39,626 nt of DNA from positions 41,207 to 80,832 of the forward strand of contig PDIM01010461.1 in assembly GCA_002811675.1 (NCBI GenBank), in the 5' to 3' direction. Below are positions 28,401 through 36,453 of the stretch, piece after piece. The notes under the pieces were generated by a model. It had not been told where the DNA came from and did not search any database. It saw only the letters and a list, made by a program, of their open reading frames with translations. The DNA is from Ichthyosporea sp. XGB-2017a. Taxonomy: Eukaryota > Opisthokonta > Ichthyosporea. Position 1 is the first letter of the stretch. Every line of letters starts with the position of its first letter. Position numbers and translations under genes: made by a program.

Positions 28401-28841
28401 GTTCAAGAGGTATGACATGGACCAAAGACTAGAGCAAGAATCAGAGAAAGCGGAGCTGTTGCAGTAGTTGGTGTACTCTTGACGGAAATCTAACTGCTCT
28501 GCCACATATGTCAAGTTGGTATTTGTTTTGTTCGTGGGCAATCTTGCATAGACAAGAAGAGCGGCCTGTGCAATGGCAGTCCTTGTCGTAATATAAGCAG
28601 GGAGGTTAGCATAGCCACCCGAAGTATATACAGTCACATTCAATCCATCACTACTACTCGAGCTAATGTCTTTTTCATCAACAATAGAACGTCCAGTCTT
28701 TTGCCCAAAGGGTGTATCAGGTTCCGTACTTACTGGTTTGGAAAGGACCTTTGAAAGGGGGGGGGAGATGAGTAGGAAGGCAAGGGAAATAGCAACTACT
28801 GACGGAACAATTGGATTGGATGATTTGCGTCCAAAATACAT
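25482..28841 (-). CDS. Secreted glycoprotein, family A member 1 (unrecognised)
   Basis: 1119 residues, one exon, start ATG 28841-28839. An N-terminal hydrophobic segment (about 11-34) looks like a signal peptide or anchor. There is no C-terminal membrane or GPI-like tail, so secretion is inferred. Many N-x-S/T sites and abundant Tyr/Ser/Asn are present. It is a paralogue of the protein at 29804-33202. Shared blocks include a Ser run followed by VT-YTSGGYA (about 60-80), ARLPTNKT (99-106), QGFEET (569-574), EYxxCxWSTF-type helices around 580-700, a C-x4-C-x4-C-x-C cluster (Cys866, 871, 876, 878), YQTNFPARGW and C-IPGLYIQ. Residues about 516-560 form a Gly/Ala-rich hydrophobic stretch (GGLMIELGGAATGAIAGVF) that could be a membrane-inserting helix; the paralogue lacks this composition. 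I know no family for it. Confidence 0.75.
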   Translation of the reverse strand: MYFGRKSSNPIVPSVVAISLAFLLISPPLSKVLSKPVSTEPDTPFGQKTGRSIVDEKDISSSSSDGLNVTVYTSGGYANLPAYITTRTAIAQAALLVYARLPTNKTNTNLTYVAEQLDFRQEYTNYCNSSAFSDSCSSLWSMSYLLNMETGTLPLGWTSLVAYLAYKGVDEIYNFSLYGCTGVVSISRFGVSLQTSNVTCPSASSSSTPPSFVSSSQDYSTAGCWSAPYLNGFSINCSALIYGLPEAGMVFGYGSGSLTGLKSSMQNIDSFTDEIDTTLRASLETSPDSFAQDGGAMQQAANSALQYQMGFTDTTNSQVYQSSSAPYAQSLAQLGGQQSFSQHQSSVRAAVVDFLNTQTSAAANDVPGTYFYSQIASMANSLGAVKQSLSEGTYRSPQYFDFVLKTQSSSAYASMALDIVTNCTTVMSDMESAYKEGDWNLLKSLEFGIQNGMVTGSSPYCNLNYSVDAALLSGQNIYNAANVSLTQSGVTTESDTYGPNIGGDIVSPNEVDTQEDLFEIGLAASAAGGLMIELGGAATGAIAGVFLAQAVVSLIVDSAVNEVIDVASQGFEETLNAINEISEMSYDEYSYTISELNDQLGDLEVDEFCQASWSTFETLQANIVVDMELMNSTYTECKLNQNLTGVDYVKCEYEMSSTIPPEHLEYFNQLVNLNPELDWSESVIGSFVLDCSKYQAVYNGLGPTDLSSAMYSMYQTGQQAIYQSGMIMQWYYLTDTLYNAVEFNSTFVNNTDDVLSTISIMQNITSDFTSWFRDEVIPPAIAAHFPSSLWTDFGVDPPSKTRYQIEILDSATFESMGPITPLVWTPYTQSNAEENPKAASTIKQSSLSFFEVQNSGNITESAIEYCATIPCPYQTCTCSVVNSTAIECADNGELCSGTIMVEFTYQTNFPARGWAGPYSENSKTSTLIGQPSGEALRTCTDDDMDSGDLCIPGLYIQNLDGDNVQLYVNGSWGINLVPDDNYERQMLFNSTNPNVTEAMQSGSLMFQMYDALWGWKYGIGTLSDYFGNYFSAYPSITLKSVFNVHNSSDFQEEWQYYWVVSYGEGDNDYYYAYISQAETSFYSSSEFGFSCQENGPESSSDTSCILTEVQVDYPSYPDS

Positions 28842-29803
28842 TGCCGTCTCTTCTGTTTTTGTTTTTTAGTTAAGATAATATTCTTCTTCTGTTGGGGGAC
28901 GTAGCAACCAAGAAAGTCCGGAACAGAAAATAAAGTTCAAGATGTAGTAATCAATAAATAAATGAATCAATAATTCAAATAAAAGTGGTAAACAGATTTT
29001 AAATATTGGTGTTAAATCATTTAACTTGTGAATATTAATAAACAAAAACCCGGTTGGTGAAAAACTCTTGTTTTAATGTTAACTCTCCCTCTGTGTCTCA
29101 ACATTCTGCTTCAAAGCCCCTTCACTATCCCTGCATCTCGAAGTCCTTTGGTTGATGCTTGTCAGAAAGAGATGGATGGGATTGATTGATTGAAGGTGTA
29201 CCTATACGTGATACGTCACACGCCCAAAATAACTCCCAACTGTTGGGGTGTCCAGATTTTTGATTGATTGAGTCCATTGCGAAAGAAGCCATCAATACCA
29301 TATGCGGTATTCTATTGAGTGTCTTGTCCATACAAGGTAAAGGAAACACAAATAAGGGAAAACCGCCATGCTGTCATTGGAAGAAGTTAAATCTAATCTG
29401 CGAATTAGATGGCACCATTTAGCAGAACAGAAAGGATGGAATTTATCATGAGGATGGATGGAATCGCTCATAGTTTCTTTTCCTTTGATGAATGATGAGG
29501 ACGTGTGATGGTGAAAGAAGACGTCACGGGAGAATGTCAGGCAATGCTTTACCCTTGCATCTGTTTTTGATGTTTCGAGTTGTACATCCATCACAACTTA
29601 AGGACTTGTCTGTCTCTGTCTTCTTTACAAAAATGGGAAGGTGAGCTGCCCAAATGCCTCTTTGTATTTTTTGTTATACTTTTTAAATAATCACATTTTT
29701 TAAAAATTGATTTAGTTGAGTAAATTTAGATTTAAATCTTTTTAGTAAACCAAACTGCAAAGGAAAGGGAAGAGGAAGAGGAAGGATATTAAAGATAAAC
29801 AAT
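28842..29803. promoter_or_regulatory. Shared divergent promoter of the family A pair
   Basis: 962 bases between two paralogues transcribed away from each other. Visible elements are two TTGATTGATTG-type repeats (about 29180-29192 and 29262-29275), two CRE-like ACGTCA sites (29213-29218 and 29521-29526, the latter GACGTCAC) and AT-rich DNA near 28920-29045 and 29660-29750. Open frames here are short, antisense to each other and unsupported. Confidence 0.4.
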
Positions 29804-32800
29804 ATGAAAGAACCGAAAAGGAGGCTAATAACCGCTTATCTGCTCATCTGCCTGATATGCATGTCAGCGGTGAGTGACACTTATTCCTTTGTGATACGAG
29901 CCCGCCCTGACAGTATAGGAGGCTCCCTCGGTGGGCAAGATGAAGGTGGAGATGGGAGTGTTGTAGAAAACCACAATGATTCTGCTCCTTCTCTTTCTTC
30001 TTCTTCTTCTTCTTCTTCTGTGACTGTTAATATCACATGGTACACCAGTGGAGGGTATGCCTCAAAGGAAATGTACTATTATACCAAGCAGGTGATAGCA
30101 GGTGCTGCTCTCAAGTTATATACACGTCTTCCTCAGAACAAGACGGGGCTGAATGCCACCTTCATGATGGAACAAATAGATCCCAGCGGTCCCCAAGGGG
30201 GCGGTGACTGGTGTCAATCATCCAACATTTCTGATGTGTGTACTGACCTTCTAACAGCGATGATATTGACCACTGGCCAAAACCAAACAATAACGCCTGT
30301 GTGGCTTGAACTCATCACTGCTCTGGTTATGGGAGGGCAAGACTACATATCGCATTTCTATAATTATGGCTGCTTGGAGCAGCTTGGCGTGTCCAGGATG
30401 GGAACTGCAATTTCCTTGCTTGATGAAAACCTTTGCCCAAACGTTACATCTTCAGGGAGTGCTTCTTCTACCCGGAGTTGGAAGGGTGGTGAAATGGTGA
30501 ATTCGTCTGTGAAAGAATCCCATAGTAGCCTTGGCACGGGTAGCAACCCAAATTGTTTCCATGCTGTTTACACGGAGAGTAATAATGCTGACGCTTGGGA
30601 GGAGTGCATATACGCCAATCCCGCTCCTTATGTTGTGTTTTTGGGAGCCATTGGGATCGCTGCCAAGTGTCGCAGTAAAACGTCTGTTCCTGGCGATGTG
30701 GCGGAAAACGTGGACAGAAACCCGTACAGCCAATATAACCTAAATGACATTCCGGACGATTATTTTGACAACATGTTTCAGGGTGAAAACGTGGCTAAGT
30801 ATTTTTCGAATGAGCTGGAAGACGACGGGTACAATGCAAATCGCTGGACCATGAGTGGAATGTCGGATATTTCTGATGTATCTTCGGATTCTACCTTCGA
30901 TGACCTAGGTGTGAATTATGCAGGACCAAGTATAAACGATATACAGTATGCCCAGTCACATCTTGACCAAGTTCAAAGCAATCTTGAGTCAAATATGGCT
31001 GATAATCCCAACCTGGCCGATGTTCAAAACGACATAAGGAACGTAGAGGATGATATACAATCAGTCTTTTCTACCGTCGACGAAGATGCGGTTGATAATT
31101 GGACGCTTACTGCAGATATGGAAGACTCACTGACCATCGAAAATCAGTGTTCTTATGGTGACTTAAAAAGTAAGCGAAGACATGCCCTTGGAGCGAGTCA
31201 GTGTGAAGCGTTGTATGAGGATATGTCAGAAGACAATTTGAAAGGTGATGCAGCCCAGACTGATACATATGCTTCCAATGACCAGGTAGTTGAGACTTTC
31301 ACTTCAAATAACGAGGGCCTTGGCAAAATGACAGATTCTGTTGGGCCCTTGGACACAAATGATGCCGCGTCTGAAGTACTCGGAGCGAATTTTGAGAATG
31401 ATGCTGTAGCTAGCAATGAGTTTGGCTTTGCCGAGGCTTCCTTGAACTTCTTCATGCTGTTTACTATTGTAGATTCCACCGTATCTGCGGGAATGTCTAC
31501 CATCGATGCATATCTCGAACAAGGTTTTGCTGAGACAATGACTGCTCTTCAGGATTTAGCCTCCCAAATGCAGCAAGAGTTTGAGTCCACTATTAATGAC
31601 ATTGATCAGGAAATAAGTGAAATGGACGCTAATTTTGACTGCTACAATGCTTGGACCGCGTTTAGAACAGATTTGTATACCATTTACAATGACTACCAAG
31701 TGATGATTGACAATTACAGTACTTGCAAAGTGAACAGCAATTACACAGGGGCCGAATACTTTCAGTGTGAGTATGAAAACTGGGATGGGCGTGTTGGAAA
31801 CACTAATTGGAACGCGTATGAAAGCGTTCGAAATCCACAAGACAATGACTGGGCGAGTACAGAGGTTGGGAATTACATCTATCAGTGCTCCAGGTTCAAG
31901 GTGATTTCAGGGGCATCCCCCGAGGAGGTGGCCTCTTACATGTCATCTGCGTACTCCTTGGCCAGTGAAACCATTCGCAAGGCGGGGAATTTGTACCGTT
32001 ACAGTGCAGCTGTCATCACAGGATATGACTCTTATGTTGAAGGAAACAATTACACAGACTTTTCTTCATACATCGTTGATGGTTACTTCATTTCGGTCAA
32101 TCAAACGGCATCATTCGGGCAGTGGTTTGTTTCCGAGGTTGTTCCACCAGCCGTGGGTACTTATATGGATTCGTCTATTTATACAGATCTGGGGTATGAA
32201 GGAGCTGCTTATCTGTACAAGCACGTAGAGATGTTGAATAGCACTACGTACGAGTCCATGGGGTACCTCACTCCCTCTCTGTGGCTACCCGTGACAAGCT
32301 CGTACCAGTCAAGTGGCCATATCATTGGAGGCAAGTCAGTGCCCTCTGATTCTTCAACTGCACTCGGAGATTCCGATCCTCCATCCGTTCAGATACAGAC
32401 CGTTACAAATATGACAAATGCGACTCTTGGTGCCTATGAAGTCTGTGGTACGATAGATTGCTACCATTCTGTGTGCACCTGTCAGGTGACTACAACTCAG
32501 CCTTGCACTTTGGAGTATGTTGAAGTAAATAACTCCTCTGTAGCTAACTATACATGCGAATTCGAAATCTTATACACCTACCAAACAACATACCCTGCCA
32601 GAGGATGGGTTGGCCTTTACAGCAATGACACAAGTGATGAAGACAGATATGTGCAAAAAGGGCTGCCCCTCTGCAACTCTACGATGGTCAATGAAGGGGA
32701 TAACTGTATTCCTGGGTTGATCATACAGACCTTTGACGACAATGTGGTGAAGTTCTGGGCTAACTCGTCTTATTCCATGCAGATACCATCAACGGACCAG

Positions 32801-33202
32801 TGGGAATACCAACAACTCATTAGTGGCAATATCACGGGAGGCAAACCTGTGGATGACACACTCTTTTTCCAGATGTATCAAGACGACTGGGCTTGGAAGT
32901 ATGGAGATGACTCTTATTCAGACTATTTATACGACTATTACTCATATCAGGTGTCCACCCTGGAAAACATCTATAACTACAATAACGCCTCCCAACTTTC
33001 AGATGGTGACAACTGGCGATTTAGTTGGCTTTTGACAACCTCTGAGGGGGTATCTTGGCCGTTACGAATCACATTGGCTGATACCGTGTTCTATTCCAAC
33101 TCAACACACGGGTTTGATTGCCCACTTTTCTACAATGAAAACAGTGACGGGGGGAATTGCATTTTAAGTCAAGCAAGTCTGCCATACGAGAATACCACAT
33201 AA
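29804..33202 (+). CDS. Secreted glycoprotein, family A member 2 (unrecognised)
   Basis: 1132 residues, one exon, ATG 29804. The signal peptide is about 1-28 (TAYLLICLICMSAVSD). A run of Ser codons (TCT repeat) precedes NITWYTSGGYA (about 75-87), then LYTRLPQNKTG, a QGFAETM helical region (573-579) and three further long helices. The Cys-rich cluster C-x4-C-x4-C-x-C is at 881, 886, 891 and 893, followed by YQTTYPARGW (926-935) and NCIPGLIIQ (967-975). It is rich in N-glycosylation sites and acidic residues, with no C-terminal anchor. It aligns with member 1 over the N- and C-terminal thirds but diverges at about 215-540, where it is acidic and low in hydrophobics. Both lengths and many cysteines match, so they are duplicates, but not recent ones. 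Function unknown; extracellular. Confidence 0.75.
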   Translation: MKEPKRRLITAYLLICLICMSAVSDTYSFVIRARPDSIGGSLGGQDEGGDGSVVENHNDSAPSLSSSSSSSSVTVNITWYTSGGYASKEMYYYTKQVIAGAALKLYTRLPQNKTGLNATFMMEQIDPSGPQGGGDWCQSSNISDVCTDLLTAMILTTGQNQTITPVWLELITALVMGGQDYISHFYNYGCLEQLGVSRMGTAISLLDENLCPNVTSSGSASSTRSWKGGEMVNSSVKESHSSLGTGSNPNCFHAVYTESNNADAWEECIYANPAPYVVFLGAIGIAAKCRSKTSVPGDVAENVDRNPYSQYNLNDIPDDYFDNMFQGENVAKYFSNELEDDGYNANRWTMSGMSDISDVSSDSTFDDLGVNYAGPSINDIQYAQSHLDQVQSNLESNMADNPNLADVQNDIRNVEDDIQSVFSTVDEDAVDNWTLTADMEDSLTIENQCSYGDLKSKRRHALGASQCEALYEDMSEDNLKGDAAQTDTYASNDQVVETFTSNNEGLGKMTDSVGPLDTNDAASEVLGANFENDAVASNEFGFAEASLNFFMLFTIVDSTVSAGMSTIDAYLEQGFAETMTALQDLASQMQQEFESTINDIDQEISEMDANFDCYNAWTAFRTDLYTIYNDYQVMIDNYSTCKVNSNYTGAEYFQCEYENWDGRVGNTNWNAYESVRNPQDNDWASTEVGNYIYQCSRFKVISGASPEEVASYMSSAYSLASETIRKAGNLYRYSAAVITGYDSYVEGNNYTDFSSYIVDGYFISVNQTASFGQWFVSEVVPPAVGTYMDSSIYTDLGYEGAAYLYKHVEMLNSTTYESMGYLTPSLWLPVTSSYQSSGHIIGGKSVPSDSSTALGDSDPPSVQIQTVTNMTNATLGAYEVCGTIDCYHSVCTCQVTTTQPCTLEYVEVNNSSVANYTCEFEILYTYQTTYPARGWVGLYSNDTSDEDRYVQKGLPLCNSTMVNEGDNCIPGLIIQTFDDNVVKFWANSSYSMQIPSTDQWEYQQLISGNITGGKPVDDTLFFQMYQDDWAWKYGDDSYSDYLYDYYSYQVSTLENIYNYNNASQLSDGDNWRFSWLLTTSEGVSWPLRITLADTVFYSNSTHGFDCPLFYNENSDGGNCILSQASLPYENTT
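29992..30019 (+). repeat. TCT trinucleotide repeat coding for polyserine
   Basis: About nine in-frame TCT/TTC-register units encode a Ser run at about residues 65-72 of family A member 2. The paralogue has a shorter Ser run at the same place encoded by mixed codons, which suggests slippage in this copy. Confidence 0.85.
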
Positions 33203-33793
33203 TGCCCCTTTGCATTGGGTGGTGATATGGACACTACTTTGCCAATAAACTAAAACTGTCTTTCTGAAAAGGTCATGTTCCTACTTTTTATATTCTATGT
33301 GAGAGTTAAACCGGTTGACTGTCGAACAAACGGGGAGCTCAAACAATGATGGTTCTGGACGCTTGGTCCATGCACTTGAATATGATTGTAGTGATCATTT
33401 GTTGCTTGTTATAATTCCAAAGATTTGCGCGGCGAGCTCTTGGGCTTTTAAATGCATGCCCGTCATTGTGCCACTACAACCGCAAAAGGTCATTTGTGCA
33501 ACATTCATTGATTATGTATTTTACAAGGAAAGATAGCTAACCAAGAACGGAGAGAGGGTCAAGTATTTATTATGAAAGATTCTGAAGGACTTCTTTAACT
33601 TTAATAATAGTGAATACGTTGCTGTACCATCATTACGTCCATTTGCTACCCCTTGCGGGTGCTAAACATTTACTCGGATGTGTAATTCTATAAACGTAAT
33701 GGGTCTTAGATTGATATAGAGTTCTGCTATTGTTTTGTCATAATCTCTGTGTTTGTTCAGGTATTTGTGCATTTTATGTTTTCTTTCTTTTTT
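33203..33793. other. Intergenic: tail-to-tail region between families A and B
   Basis: 591 bases between convergent genes. AATAAA (+) at 33244-33249 serves the family A gene. No RNA or repeat is seen. A 73-residue frame at 33315-33536 is unsupported. Confidence 0.5.
33244..33249 (+). terminator. AATAAA of family A gene 2
   Basis: A perfect AATAAA 42 bases after the stop at 33200-33202. Confidence 0.5.
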
Positions 33794-35473
33794 CTAGTTA
33801 CTAAAGTTAACGTAGCCAATGAGCATTAAATCGTATACCATCCCAGCACTCGACAATGTTAAGTTGTTTGCGGTCATTCCCAAGCGCATACTATCATCTG
33901 ATGGTCCAAATATGGCCTGAACATCATCTTTAAAGATATTAAACGAGCCAAGGAAGTTGTCTAGTTGAGCACTAGTTTTGACATCGTCACCTACGGCCTG
34001 ATATGTTTCATAAGTAGATGCATAAAGTTGTTGGTCGAATTCGGAATTTGAAGGATATGATGACTTGTCGTCGGTGGTTATTGAAGAATTTAAATAGCCC
34101 CCGGACACCTCAAGCGTAGCTGTCACATCATAGTCAAGTGTAACATCGTAGGTAGCTGGGCTGTAATCCTTACACCCATCACAGAGGCCACAGTAGTACA
34201 TATTATCATATGTTGCCTCTAGACTACTAACAGTAATGTACGACTTGACGGTTCCGTCTATGGAAGATACATACGCTCCCTGAAGATCAATATTAAAGGT
34301 TGTGAAATCATCCAAGACACATGTTTTTGTGGGGTCAGAGCTTCCTTTCTTACCCATGTATGCAGAAAAATTCTGGCCAGTAAACCACTCACTGTTCACA
34401 TTGTAGTAAAGATGCCCAGAAGAGGTATTTTTCGAAACACTGGCCGTTTGATAGCCGTCCACCTGAAGAATCATGTAATTCATGACCAGCTTGTTGGATA
34501 TAAGCATGAAGAAGTTCATTCCGTCAGCCATATATTCAATACTCGTATCAATGTAATACCCACTGGGCTCTTCGTGGCCCATTGTCATCATCAAACAGGC
34601 AAGCAAGGAAGTCCCATTGTCTGTTGTGAAAGGCACCAGTTGAGTACTTGTGGGAATCAATGCGGCACTGGTGTCACCATCAGGTGAGAAAGTTTTACCG
34701 GAAACGCCCGAGCTTGATTCATTGACATTATTGAATTGCAAGAATGGATACGTTTCTATGCTTTGACTGTTGTTTCTAAAGCCTTCACGTGCAATATCTG
34801 CAATATAAGATATTATTTCTGGGTTTGTTTCATTGGGATAAGTTCCCTCAACAACAGAAACAGAGCTATTTGAGCCATCCAAGTATATGAAATTCTTTGT
34901 TTCATCCATCACGGTTTGTGCTACCTTTGTGATTGCATTGAACTGTAGACCAGTCAGACTTTGAGTCTCGTTAACATCTGAGTTTTCTAGGCGATACGAC
35001 CCATCAAGAACATCCATCGCCAGGAAGGATTCTCTTGTGTTACTATCCAAGGACGCTGTAGGGGCACCAATGGACAAATCTAAAGTGATACAAGTACCAT
35101 TTGGGTAATACCATTCACTTGCTGGAGTCTCACAGTCTGTGGTTGTTATCTTCCTGAGCATATCATAATTGTCCCCATCTTCGTACATGGAAGCATAGTT
35201 TGTGGACGGAACGGAATAGTCTAGGATGATAACGATATCCCATTGGTCATCCTCAGACAAGGACACAGAGGGATATGGTCTTTGCAGATTCGCAATGGAC
35301 TGCATAACATCATCTGCTGTTGTTCCGACTGCAGATGGTGGAGGTGACACATTTGTTTGACTATGATTAGCATCTTCAGTAGTGCCTGTGGTGACTGGGG
35401 CTGCTGTAGCAAAGGAAAAAAGGACCCCCACGGACAAGAGAAATGTGACTTCTAATATTGACAGTGATTTCAT
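33794..35473 (-). CDS. Secreted glycoprotein, family B member 1 (unrecognised)
   Basis: 559 residues, one exon, ATG 35473-35471. The signal peptide is about 1-25 (LLSVGVLFSFATAA). No membrane helix or GPI-type tail is seen, so it should be soluble and secreted. It has many N-x-S/T sites. It shares these blocks with the protein at 36454-38019: RPYPS (65-69), DxxWDI (76-80), YDMLR (103-107), DC-TP-S-WYYPNGTC with Cys114 and Cys128, a SLTGLQF block, YPF, and a C-terminal FNIxxDxxxxFGP followed by YD.M..G.VN. The protein looks beta-rich with paired cysteines (Cys430s CGLCDGC cluster). I know no family for it. Confidence 0.72.
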   Translation of the reverse strand: MKSLSILEVTFLLSVGVLFSFATAAPVTTGTTEDANHSQTNVSPPPSAVGTTADDVMQSIANLQRPYPSVSLSEDDQWDIVIILDYSVPSTNYASMYEDGDNYDMLRKITTTDCETPASEWYYPNGTCITLDLSIGAPTASLDSNTRESFLAMDVLDGSYRLENSDVNETQSLTGLQFNAITKVAQTVMDETKNFIYLDGSNSSVSVVEGTYPNETNPEIISYIADIAREGFRNNSQSIETYPFLQFNNVNESSSGVSGKTFSPDGDTSAALIPTSTQLVPFTTDNGTSLLACLMMTMGHEEPSGYYIDTSIEYMADGMNFFMLISNKLVMNYMILQVDGYQTASVSKNTSSGHLYYNVNSEWFTGQNFSAYMGKKGSSDPTKTCVLDDFTTFNIDLQGAYVSSIDGTVKSYITVSSLEATYDNMYYCGLCDGCKDYSPATYDVTLDYDVTATLEVSGGYLNSSITTDDKSSYPSNSEFDQQLYASTYETYQAVGDDVKTSAQLDNFLGSFNIFKDDVQAIFGPSDDSMRLGMTANNLTLSSAGMVYDLMLIGYVNFSN

Positions 35474-36453
35474 TCTTCGGTGTTGCTGATTTATGATTCG
35501 TATTAGATGATTTTTAATTTTACCTTTTCTATTCTAATGCCTTGCCTGGTCTTGATATTTGAAGAAACAAAGGTGATGGAGGAGGCTCACATTTCATTCC
35601 CTTGCAAGCCCTGTATATCTTCTGTACTCCAGCTCAATCAAAGATGAAGGATAGAATGGTCTAATTACTTCAATCCCAAACACCTTAAGTGCTGACGTAA
35701 AGATGATGACCGTAGCTCCTTCACATCCCTCACCAACACTCTGGTATAACTTCTAGATGTAGATGGGACAAGAATAGAAACAAAAGATGGCTACAAAGAA
35801 GACCATAAGCCGCGCTGTGTGTTCTACGTAGAAGACAAAAGATGTTCATTTGATCATACATTTATAACCTGTTGATTGATTTTGATTTTCTTGACCGCCA
35901 TGGAAGGAAAATGGCGTGTTTAATTTAGCGGTTTTGCTCGCGTAACTGCCCTTTACATGGCAATTTCTGGGACCCTAAGATGAAGGGGGAGGGTATAGAG
36001 TGAAGGGTTTGGTCATAGGATGTACGTACATTGAAGCCGGTGTCCTTTACTGATATGATACGCTGATGGTCTTCCACATTACTTCATTGATGGGATCATT
36101 AAAAAGGAATAAATGGATAGGGTGAGATATACAAATAAAGGAATGTGCCTATTAGCGAGATTAATTCTAAGGAACCCTATTGGATGTTTCACTGCCATGT
36201 CATCCCCATCAGCTGTTCCACATCCTCAGATACACGGAACATGTGCCGGCGTAGGTGAGAACTATACGTGTGCATCAAAGAAAAAAATGTGATGGGCTTT
36301 ATCACAGATTGTTTTGCTGTGCTATATTAGCTCTTTCACATGCATCATCTCAACTAAGAGAAGTATTAATTAAATCAAGCAAAAATATAAATGATTTGTT
36401 GGTTGAGAGACTGAAATCTAAAATCAAAGATAAAAAGAGGAAAACAGAAGAAA
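35474..36453. promoter_or_regulatory. Shared divergent promoter of the family B pair
   Basis: 980 bases between two paralogous genes transcribed away from each other, a layout and spacing much like the family A pair. It contains a TGACGTAA (CRE-like) at 35693-35700 and a TTGATTGATTTTGATTTTC stretch near 35872-35890, similar in type to elements between the A genes. No gene or RNA is seen. Confidence 0.4.
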
